This document shows, piece after piece, positions 1-4,958 of a stretch of DNA of 5,840 nucleotides; position 1 is the stretch's first letter, and the number at the start of each line of letters is the position of its first letter. Under the pieces are notes generated by a model that ran no database searches, was not told where the DNA came from, and worked only from the letters and a program-made list of their open reading frames with translations. Source of the DNA: Candidatus Coatesbacteria bacterium RBG_13_66_14 (lineage in GTDB: Bacteria; RBG-13-66-14). The stretch is taken from positions 2,795-8,634 of the forward strand of contig MFAF01000062.1 in NCBI GenBank assembly GCA_001774505.1, written 5' to 3'. Position numbers and translations under genes: made by a program.

Positions 1-2
1 TC

Positions 3-869
3 CTGGGCGGGGTCCTCAAGAGCCACTTCGTCACCCACCAGGGTTCCCTCTCCGCGGGCGGCATCGCCTTCTTCCTCGGGGTGAACCTCGTCCCTCTGGT
101 CCTTCTGGGGGTGAGCGTCTTCGGCTTCATCCTCGGCTCGAATCAGGCGGCGACCCGGGCCGTGATGGAATCTCTGGGGGGGCTGGTCCCCGAGTCCCTG
201 GACTGGGCGGGGAATCTTTTGGAAAAGGCGGTGGGGGCGCGGGTCGAGGTGGGAATCGTGGGATTGGTGGTGCTGCTGTGGCTCTCCTCGCGGCTCACCG
301 ACTCCGTACGCAAGGCGCTGGACAACATCTGGGGCGCGGGGAGGAAGAGGCGCTTCCTGGAAGGGAGGCTCGTCGCCCTGGGCATGCTCGTGGGGGTCTT
401 CGTGTTCCTGTTGGCGGGGACCGTCCTCACCGGGCTTCTGGCCAAGCTGGCCGGCTCCGGCTGGCGGCTGGGGGGGTGGGAGTTCCCCCTGGCCAAGGGC
501 CTCGCCCGGATCGTCCTCTTGGTAGTTCCATACTTACTCACGGCGCTCTTCTTTTTCCTCGTCTACCGCCTGGTGCCCACGGCGCCGGTGAGCTGGCAGG
601 CGGCGTCCGTGGGCGCGCTCACCGCGGCGCTCGCCTACGAGGCGGCCAAGGTGCTCTTCAGCTTCTACCTGGCGGACCTGGCCCGGCCGGACGTGTACTA
701 CGGCGTTCTGGCCGGCCTGGTCGCGTTCAGCTTCTGGTCCTACTACGCGGCGACGATCCTGCTGCTGGGGGCGGAACTGGCCTACGCGATCGAGGGGCGC
801 CGCGCCCAGTGGAAGCTGCGCCGGCGGGCTCGAGGCGTCACCGACGGCCTGCGCGACCCAATGATCTAG
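3..869 (+). CDS. YihY/BrkB-family inner-membrane protein, 5' partial
   Basis: This is the C-terminal 288 residues of a polytopic membrane protein of the YihY/virulence factor BrkB family, whose biochemical role is not settled. The frame is open from the left edge and already reads hydrophobic family-like sequence before the first GTG (81), so the true start lies outside the window. Visible segments are a helix around IAFFLGVNLVPLVLL, a second near VGIVGLVVLLWL followed by the family-typical stretch LTDSVRKALDNIWG, a third around MLVGVFVFLLAGTVL, and three more in the last 120 residues, including YLLTALFFFLVYRLVPTAPV and the FSFWSYYAATILLLGAELAYA region that is characteristic of this family. 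It ends with a short, Arg-rich cytoplasmic-looking tail. Codon use matches the GC-rich backbone. The family assignment is by remembered motif pattern and is fairly secure; the function is unknown. Confidence 0.88.
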   Translation: MGGVLKSHFVTHQGSLSAGGIAFFLGVNLVPLVLLGVSVFGFILGSNQAATRAVMESLGGLVPESLDWAGNLLEKAVGARVEVGIVGLVVLLWLSSRLTDSVRKALDNIWGAGRKRRFLEGRLVALGMLVGVFVFLLAGTVLTGLLAKLAGSGWRLGGWEFPLAKGLARIVLLVVPYLLTALFFFLVYRLVPTAPVSWQAASVGALTAALAYEAAKVLFSFYLADLARPDVYYGVLAGLVAFSFWSYYAATILLLGAELAYAIEGRRAQWKLRRRARGVTDGLRDPMI

Positions 870-997
870 CCCGCTTGAATAACGCCGCCCAATGGAGTAT
901 TCTACCCGCAGCGACACCCGCTGGCCGGCAGCCGGGCCGAGTGGCGCGAAACACACCTCGATCTTTGCACACTCAACCGCTCAGGCACCGGAGGACG

Positions 998-1014
998 GCT
1001 TTTGCCGCAAAAGC
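998..1014 (+). other. perfect 7-bp hairpin
   Basis: GCTTTTG and CAAAAGC are exact reverse complements around a 3-base CCG loop. No T-run follows, so it is not a standard intrinsic terminator. It sits just before the palindromic repeat at 1018 and just after a riboswitch-like motif, so it could be part of a larger folded leader of the CMD/kinase unit. That role is inference. Confidence 0.5.
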
Positions 1015-1017
1015 GGG

Positions 1018-1040
1018 GACAAGGCGTTTTAACCCCTTGC
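1018..1040 (-). repeat. short palindromic repeat, internally deleted copy
   Basis: Read on the minus strand, this 23-base element starts GCAAGGGGTT and ends AAAACGCCTTGTC. The same 10-base left end and the same 13-base right end (12 of 13 identical) flank the 53-base palindrome inside purQ at 5694-5746. This copy lacks the roughly 30-base interior. It is itself an imperfect palindrome: CAAGG (1020-1024) pairs with CCTTG (1035-1039), and GTT/AAC pair inside, around one mismatch. The shared ends suggest one dispersed repeat family in this genome. Confidence 0.6.
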
Positions 1041-1122
1041 TTAAGGAAGGAGGCGGGGAACGGGTGAGATAATTCCCTTCTACAACCGCGCTAATATCGC
1101 ATTCAGGACTGGAGTTTTTTAG

Positions 1123-1479
1123 ATGACTAATGCGACGGACGGTTTCCACCGGGAGCGGGAGGCGCTCAACGAGCTGGTCCTCTCCCGGGGCGGGAATATC
1201 ACGAAACGTTTTTTCTCACTGGACACCCAGGTCTACGGCGAGGGAAGGCTCCCCGGCAGGTTCAAGGAGCTGCTGGGGCTCGTCGCCTCGACCGTCCTGC
1301 GCTGCGAGGACTGCGTCACCTACCACGTCCTGCGCGCAAGCGAAAAAGGTGTTGAGGGGGAGGAGTTTTACGAGGCCATGGAGGTGGCGCTCGTGGTGGG
1401 CGGCTCCGTGGTCATCCCCCACTACCGCCGCGCCGTCCGCCTCTGGGAGGAGCTGCGGGGGAAGGGGGGTCGGTCGTGA
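1123..1479 (+). CDS. carboxymuconolactone decarboxylase/AhpD-like protein
   Basis: A 118-residue all-helical protein of the CMD/AhpD-like superfamily, of normal size for a single-domain member. The core motif is visible as Cys61-Glu-Asp-Cys64-Val-Thr-Tyr-His68 followed by LRASEKGV, which fits the CxxCxxxH signature used by AhpD-type members as a redox-active disulfide with a proton-relay histidine. The following EEFYEAMEVALVVGGSVVIPHYRRA is the usual family tail. Presence of the CxxC favours a thiol peroxidase/disulfide reductase activity over true decarboxylase chemistry, but the substrate is unknown. The ATG start is supported by GGAG at 1111-1114. Its stop overlaps the start of the next gene by 4 bases, so the two are probably cotranscribed and translationally coupled. 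The coupling with a kinase-fold protein does not reveal a pathway. Confidence 0.87.
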   Translation: MTNATDGFHREREALNELVLSRGGNITKRFFSLDTQVYGEGRLPGRFKELLGLVASTVLRCEDCVTYHVLRASEKGVEGEEFYEAMEVALVVGGSVVIPHYRRAVRLWEELRGKGGRS

Positions 1480-2477
1480 GCTACAACACCTTCGGCGCCC
1501 CCGGCTGGGAAATCACGCCCGTGGGCAAGACGGCGCTGGAACAGGCGCTCGCCCGGCACCTCTCCCGGGCCGTCGCCGTGGAGAACATCGTATTCGGCGA
1601 GCCCGATCCCCTGTCCACGGCGGGCAACGGCTTCGCCCCCCGGCGGGGGACCGTGACGACCCGGGCCGGGCGCGGGGAAGAGAACCGGGTGGACCTATTC
1701 TTCAAGATTCCCGCCGAGCGCGAGGTGGAGGCCCTCGTCCTGGGCCACAGGCTGGGCATGAAACACCTGCCGCGCATCCTCGTCTCCTCCCTGGACATCG
1801 CGTCGAACGGCGTCGAGAGCCGGGCCTTGTGTTACGTCTTCGTGCCGGGGAAGCCCCTCGGCAACGACGCCGACGGCAACCCCTTCACCGCAAATTCCCT
1901 CCCCGAGGGGATCGTGGACGACATGGCCATCCTCCACGCCTCCACCGCCGGTCACGCCGAGGCCTACCTCCGGCGGGGCTACACCTTCGTTTCCCGGGAG
2001 GGCCTGATCGAAGAGGCGACGGTGGGCGATCCCGCGGCCTATCTCGGCCTCCCCGGCATCGGAAAAAACGCCGGGGACCTCATCAACCGTGCCGCGGCCG
2101 TCTCCGCCGGGGCCGTGGACCTGGCCGCGGGCGACGGGCCGGTGGTCGTTCACGGCGATCTCGAACCGAGCAACGTCGTGGTTGGCGACGACGGGTCCGG
2201 GACCCTGGTGGACTGGGGCGAGATGGGGCTCGGCTGGGCGGCGCTGGACCTGGCCCCCTGCCTGGGCTACGATCAACTCCCGCTCTATAAAAAAACGGCC
2301 GGCGACCGCAACCCGTCCTGGAACCCGCCCGACGAAAAGGCGCTGGCCGCGGCCCGACTCGTCCACGCCCTGGTACGCCTCAAGCGGCTCGCCGGAAACC
2401 CGGACGGTCCGATGCCTTCGGCGGGGACGGTCGAGGCCCTCTTCGCCCGGCTGGACGAGGCCCTGGGCCGGCTCTAA
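1476..2477 (+). CDS. APH-family (aminoglycoside/choline kinase-fold) phosphotransferase
   Basis: A 333-residue protein with the catalytic signature of the aminoglycoside phosphotransferase/choline kinase superfamily. The Brenner-type motif HGDLEPSN lies at residues 226-233 (catalytic Asp228, metal-binding Asn233), and the DFG-equivalent LVDWGEMGLG follows, with its Asp at residue 246. The N-lobe is less conserved; LFFKIPAEREVEALVLG (about residues 75-90) plausibly supplies the ATP-binding Lys and the Glu of the alphaC-like helix. It would transfer phosphate from ATP to a small hydroxylated molecule in the cytoplasm. The substrate cannot be read from sequence, and chromosomal members like this are usually not resistance enzymes. 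The GTG start overlaps the TGA of the CMD gene (GTGA, 1476-1479), with a G-rich Shine-Dalgarno region just upstream, so the two genes form a unit. Confidence 0.85.
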   Translation: MSYNTFGAPGWEITPVGKTALEQALARHLSRAVAVENIVFGEPDPLSTAGNGFAPRRGTVTTRAGRGEENRVDLFFKIPAEREVEALVLGHRLGMKHLPRILVSSLDIASNGVESRALCYVFVPGKPLGNDADGNPFTANSLPEGIVDDMAILHASTAGHAEAYLRRGYTFVSREGLIEEATVGDPAAYLGLPGIGKNAGDLINRAAAVSAGAVDLAAGDGPVVVHGDLEPSNVVVGDDGSGTLVDWGEMGLGWAALDLAPCLGYDQLPLYKKTAGDRNPSWNPPDEKALAAARLVHALVRLKRLAGNPDGPMPSAGTVEALFARLDEALGRL

Positions 2478-2505
2478 AGGACGGACCGGCACCGTGGATG
2501 GCCTT

Positions 2506-2549
2506 AACGGCGGGAGTCGGTTCTACCGCCTGTTGACCGATATAAAAAT
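2506..2549 (+). promoter_or_regulatory. candidate promoter region with hairpin before fumarase gene
   Basis: The 99-base gap between the kinase and fumarase genes contains a stem GGCGG (2509-2513)/CCGCC (2526-2530), extendable by AAC/GTT across a one-base bulge. It is followed by an AT-rich patch with TATAAA at 2541-2546, the only -10-like box in an otherwise GC-rich stretch. TTGACC at 2533-2538 resembles a -35 but is too close to that box and has no partner 17 bases downstream. The fumarase gene has only a weak Shine-Dalgarno. A separate promoter is plausible but not shown. Confidence 0.28.
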
Positions 2550-2576
2550 CCGCAACCCCCAACCCGAAAGACGGCC

Positions 2577-3419
2577 ATGCGCGAGATAGACGCGAGCAAA
2601 ATCACCGCCGCCGTCCGGCAGCTCTGCCTGGACGCCGCCTATCGCCTGCCCGAGGACGTCCAGAAGGCGCTGCGCGATTTCCGTGCCGAAGAACCCTCCC
2701 CGGTGGGGCGCGACGTCCTCGACGTGATCATCAAAAACGCCGAGATCGCCCGGGACGAAGAAGTAGCCATCTGCCAGGACACCGGCTACGCCGTGGCCTT
2801 CGTAACCCTGGGCCAGGAGGTGCGCGTCACCGGCGGCGGGCTCACCGAGGCCATCGCCGAGGGCGTGCGCCGGGGATACGCCGACGGCTACCTGCGCAAG
2901 TCCATCGTGGAAGACCCCCTGCGGCGCAAGAACACCGGCGACAACACCCCGCCCGTCATACACTACGACGTGGTCCCCGGCGACGCCCTTAAAATCCACT
3001 TCGAGCCCAAGGGCGGCGGCTGCGAGAACATGAGCCGGGTGGCCATGCTCAAGCCCTCCGACGGGGTTGAGGGCGTGCGCCGCTTCGTCCTGAAAACGGT
3101 GGACGAGGCCGGCCCCAACCCCTGCCCCCCCACCATCATCGGGGTGGGCATCGGCGGCGACTTCGAGAAGTCCGCCATCCTGGCGAAAAAGGCCACCCTG
3201 CGCACCGTGGGCGAGTACAACCCGGACCCGTACTACGCCGGGCTGGAGAAGCAGTGGCTCGAAGAGATAAACCGGCTCGGCGTCGGGCCCCAGGGTTTGG
3301 GCGGGCGGACAACCTCGCTGTGGCTGGCCGTCGAGACATACCCCTGCCACATCGCCAGCCTGCCGGCGGCGGTGAACGTGCAGTGTCACGCCGCGCGGCA
3401 TAAGTCCGTCGAGTTGTAA
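2577..3419 (+). CDS. class I fumarate/tartrate hydratase, alpha subunit
   Basis: A 280-residue protein matching the N-terminal catalytic half (alpha subunit) of oxygen-sensitive class I fumarases and L-tartrate dehydratases (TtdA/FumA-N type). With its beta partner it would carry out reversible hydration of fumarate to malate, or dehydrate tartrate, in the cytoplasm. The three cysteines that hold the [4Fe-4S] cluster are visible: Cys66 in ICQDTG, Cys149 in KGGGCENMS and Cys183 in NPCPPTIIGVGIGG. NTGDNTPP and the C-terminal HIASLPAAVNVQCHAAR are also family features. The start is set by the conserved opening MREIDASKI. Full alpha-subunit length is present and intact. The beta subunit, often encoded immediately downstream, is absent: the AT-rich island and then purQ follow. 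Fumarase is a more likely role than tartrate dehydratase, but sequence alone does not separate them. Confidence 0.93.
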   Translation: MREIDASKITAAVRQLCLDAAYRLPEDVQKALRDFRAEEPSPVGRDVLDVIIKNAEIARDEEVAICQDTGYAVAFVTLGQEVRVTGGGLTEAIAEGVRRGYADGYLRKSIVEDPLRRKNTGDNTPPVIHYDVVPGDALKIHFEPKGGGCENMSRVAMLKPSDGVEGVRRFVLKTVDEAGPNPCPPTIIGVGIGGDFEKSAILAKKATLRTVGEYNPDPYYAGLEKQWLEEINRLGVGPQGLGGRTTSLWLAVETYPCHIASLPAAVNVQCHAARHKSVEL

Positions 3420-3425
3420 ATTAGG

Positions 3426-3454
3426 TTGACAACTTTATCTCTTTTTAATAATCT
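3426..3454 (+). promoter_or_regulatory. sigma70-type promoter of the RexAB-like operon
   Basis: A perfect -35 box TTGACA (3426-3431) is followed, after exactly 17 bases, by TAATCT (3449-3454), a weaker -10 box in a T/A-rich spacer. Transcription would start near 3460-3462, which is in the GAAA loop of the terminator at 3455-3475, giving a leader of about 50 bases before the ATG at 3512. New transcripts would lack the 5' arm of that hairpin and so escape termination. Confidence 0.6.
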
Positions 3455-3481
3455 AGGGCTGAAAAGCCCTTTTTTCCTTTT
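3455..3481 (+). terminator. intrinsic terminator after fumarase gene
   Basis: A 6-bp perfect stem AGGGCT (3455-3460)/AGCCCT (3465-3470) with a GAAA tetraloop is followed by a T-rich tract (TTTTTT, then CC, then TTTT). This is a good Rho-independent terminator for transcripts coming from the fumarase gene, 36 bases past its stop. It insulates the island from upstream transcription. Its 5' arm abuts the -10 box of the island promoter. Confidence 0.82.
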
Positions 3482-3511
3482 GAACACTTTATTGTTCATG
3501 ATTGGAGCATC

Positions 3512-4366
3512 ATGGGTAACACAACTCAAATCTACATCTTTGCTGGTTTGTTCGTTATTATTACAGATAAAAAAGATGCTTATGAAACTGCTCTATTTAG
3601 GAGTACTAAAGTATTACGCAAGCCGAAGGATAAATTCGAATGGATCTTTTATAATTGTAGTAGCATGACAGATAATGACTTAGGTCTTATATATTCTGGT
3701 TATTTGTACAAAATTAGAAAGTCTTGCATGGATGTTATCTTTGATCCTGAAGAATATAGGATTGAAGAAAAGGAAATCAATGAAAGATGTGAAGCCAAAT
3801 CAAGATTTATAATTATTTCTGATCATAACCTTATTGCATACCACCCAAATGCACAATTTATAAAAAAGGATTTATTTGAAAATAGATTTAAAGAGTTATT
3901 TGAATTTCGCCTAGGAATTGGTGTAGTCGAATTAAATCCTATAGCTGAAGAAGGTGCAATAGTAGATACAATCCGTACATTTTCAAGGATAGATAAGTTA
4001 CAAAGTATAACTGTCACTCTATTTCCCTCAAATCCTGGTTCACGAGATATTTGGAAACCTGTAGATGATGAATTAAAGAAACAAAATATTTCAAAAGAAA
4101 TTTCAACAGTTTCAAGTGAGGATGGGATAGATATCAAAGATGGTACAAGATTAGATATGGCTCTAGCTATGGCAGAAGACGGTTATGGTATTGTAGATTG
4201 TAAGAGGATGGATGATCAAAATCGAGTAATAACATGGGATTCAGCAGATAAACAGGTTGCGCAACAAGGTCCAACGGATAAGGCTACTCTTGAAAGTGTG
4301 CTTCAGAGTTTAAAACAAAAATTTAAAGAGATTCTTAAAAGATTTATAAGGGTAAAAAATGGATAA
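3512..4366 (+). CDS. RexA-like putative anti-phage sensor protein
   Basis: A 284-residue soluble, charged protein with no membrane segment or recognised catalytic motif. Its length is close to lambda RexA (279 residues), and it is followed by a four-helix membrane protein, as RexA is by RexB. By-eye patterns shared with remembered RexA are a mid-protein strand pair (SRFIIISDHNLIAYHP, residues 97-112, against RexA's SFLFVEGDTIGFAR), a block VVELNPIAEEGAI, residues 138-150 (RexA VQIEPLMRGTT), and a C-terminal helix with KEILKRFIRVKNG (RexA ending SDILECFKRQVGKVKD). The broader family may be DUF4747-like. RexA is thought to bind DNA or a protein-DNA complex during phage infection and activate RexB. 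The start follows GGAG at 3504-3507, 4 bases from ATG; composition is AT-rich, unlike its neighbours. The gene is solid; the RexA relationship is a moderate-strength inference. Confidence 0.55.
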   Translation: MGNTTQIYIFAGLFVIITDKKDAYETALFRSTKVLRKPKDKFEWIFYNCSSMTDNDLGLIYSGYLYKIRKSCMDVIFDPEEYRIEEKEINERCEAKSRFIIISDHNLIAYHPNAQFIKKDLFENRFKELFEFRLGIGVVELNPIAEEGAIVDTIRTFSRIDKLQSITVTLFPSNPGSRDIWKPVDDELKKQNISKEISTVSSEDGIDIKDGTRLDMALAMAEDGYGIVDCKRMDDQNRVITWDSADKQVAQQGPTDKATLESVLQSLKQKFKEILKRFIRVKNG

Positions 4367-4865
4367 AGAAAGATGGAAGAATATTATATTTTCAATTGAT
4401 TCAAGTGCTTTTATTGTTGCTTTGTTAATTGGTATATTATTTATAAATGATTATATTTCAATAAGAATTTGTATTTATCTTTTTGAAAAAGGTTTAACCA
4501 TATTCTCTATACTATTTTCTGCAGCATTAGCAATAATGGTGTTTATTATAGCGTCGAGTGATTCGAAATTTGCAAAATTTATGGAATCAAAATCATCTTC
4601 TTTTTCAAAATTGTTACTGAACTTAAAAATTACAATAGGATCATTATTTATAAGTTTATTAATATCAATGGTGTTTCTTATTATTTTAAAATACAAAGAG
4701 GAGTTGGATATTATATACGTTACTAAATTCTATTTAATAATATATCTTATGTTTGTAAGTTATTCAATAGTTGCACTAATACAAGCCATATTTGATGTTT
4801 TTAATTTTGCACGTTATCGGGTCATGTTTAGTAATAATGAGAAATTAAATGTTGTTAATAAGTAA
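4359..4865 (+). CDS. RexB-like four-helix membrane effector
   Basis: A 168-residue protein with four hydrophobic segments: about residues 17-37 (AFIVALLIGILFI), 45-66 (LTIFSILFSAALAIMVFII), 89-110 and 122-146. Lambda RexB, the ion channel that depolarises the cell membrane in Rex exclusion, is 144 residues with four helices. The stretch after helix 2, FIIASSDSKFAKFMES, lines up by eye with RexB's FLIGSRTRRLAKIREY, followed in both by an amphipathic linker and helix 3. Both also end with a hydrophobic helix running into an aromatic/charged tail. It starts 8 bases inside the end of the upstream gene, with TAAGGG at 4347-4352 as ribosome binding site, so the pair is tightly coupled. A pore-forming toxic effector kept silent until triggered is the likely role. 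Other four-helix membrane proteins share this generic shape, so homology is not certain. Confidence 0.55.
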   Translation: MDKERWKNIIFSIDSSAFIVALLIGILFINDYISIRICIYLFEKGLTIFSILFSAALAIMVFIIASSDSKFAKFMESKSSSFSKLLLNLKITIGSLFISLLISMVFLIILKYKEELDIIYVTKFYLIIYLMFVSYSIVALIQAIFDVFNFARYRVMFSNNEKLNVVNK

Positions 4866-4896
4866 ATGAGTAGTATTTTTTACGAAATCAGTTTTC

Positions 4897-4905
4897 TGGT
4901 AAAAT
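4897..4905 (+). promoter_or_regulatory. extended -10 promoter, probably for purQ
   Basis: TGGTAAAAT matches the extended -10 consensus TGnTATAAT with one mismatch. A clear -35 is not present; TTTTTA at 4877-4882 lies at 17-base spacing but matches poorly, as is usual for extended -10 promoters. The predicted start, near 4911-4913, falls at the 5' edge of the loop of the terminator directly downstream, so transcripts begun here would not form that hairpin and could read into purQ 47 bases later. No other promoter is visible before purQ. Confidence 0.42.
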
Positions 4906-4927
4906 GGGGGCCAACAGCCCCTTTTTT
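4906..4927 (+). terminator. intrinsic terminator after RexB-like gene
   Basis: GGGGC (4907-4911) pairs with GCCCC (4917-4921) around a CAACA loop, extended by a G-T wobble, and is followed directly by TTTTTT (4922-4927). It is a textbook Rho-independent terminator, 41 bases past the stop of the membrane-protein gene, and it closes the two-gene operon. AAAA upstream of the stem could pair with part of the T-run. Confidence 0.85.
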
Positions 4928-4958
4928 CGCACCTCGACCGTCCTCGCCCGGCGGGAAT

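Larger units (their letters stand above)
870..1122 (+). other. 253-base intergenic region with hairpins and a repeat
   Basis: No credible gene is seen here. It holds, in order, a small hairpin CAGCG/CGCTG (909-923), a GC-rich hairpin GGCCGG...CCGGGCC (923-938) that could help end the upstream transcript but has no T-run, a riboswitch-like motif (939-998), a perfect 7-bp hairpin GCTTTTG/CAAAAGC with a CCG loop (998-1014), and a palindromic repeat (1018-1040). The ribosome binding site of the next gene, GGAG at 1111-1114, lies 8 bases before its ATG. A GATAAT (1068-1073) and a TAATAT (1092-1097) could be -10 boxes, but neither has a matching -35 at proper spacing, so no promoter is called. Confidence 0.7.
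3420..4905. other. AT-rich genomic island carrying a RexAB-like pair
   Basis: Immediately after the fumarase stop codon the base composition falls abruptly from GC-rich to strongly AT-rich, and it rises again at the terminator before purQ. Codons switch from G/C-ending to A/T-ending at the same borders. The block holds just one promoter, a terminator, two overlapping genes and their flanking terminator, with no integrase, transposase, tRNA or long terminal repeats. The composition step is direct observation; recent horizontal acquisition is the natural inference. A 10-base match, CCCTTTTTTC, occurs at both ends (3467-3476 and 4919-4928), but it is part of each terminator and could be coincidental. 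Confidence 0.75.

Noticed and set aside
923..938. GC-rich hairpin after the YihY gene as an intrinsic terminator
   Set aside because: The stem is strong but is followed by GAGTGGCGCG with no T-run, so it does not meet the usual criterion.
278..1072. 264-residue plus-strand frame overlapping the YihY gene and the following gap
   Set aside because: The translation is dominated by Arg, Gly, Ala and Pro, as expected from reading a GC-rich gene out of frame, while the overlapping frame has clear membrane segments and family motifs.
1476..2477. Antibiotic resistance (aminoglycoside phosphotransferase) call for the kinase-fold gene
   Set aside because: Only the generic HGDxxxxN and Asp-Trp metal motifs are present; chromosomal location, GC-rich native codon use and pairing with a CMD protein give no support for a resistance role.
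2523..3401. 292-residue open frame on the minus strand, opposite the fumarase gene
   Set aside because: It is a typical antisense shadow of a GC-rich gene: it covers a clearly conserved fumarase subunit and its translation is rich in Gly, Val, His and Ala with no recognisable motif.
3426..3668. 80-residue open frame starting at TTG 3426 (hydrophobic leader-like protein)
   Set aside because: Its start codon is the TTG of the TTGACA promoter box, it runs through the terminator and overlaps the better-supported 284-residue gene in another frame, and no ribosome binding site precedes it.
4866..4958. Upstream ATG at 4866 in frame with purQ, adding 31 residues
   Set aside because: The extension is translated through a clear intrinsic terminator and the AT-rich border, has no family similarity, and the conserved PurQ opening begins exactly at ATG 4959.
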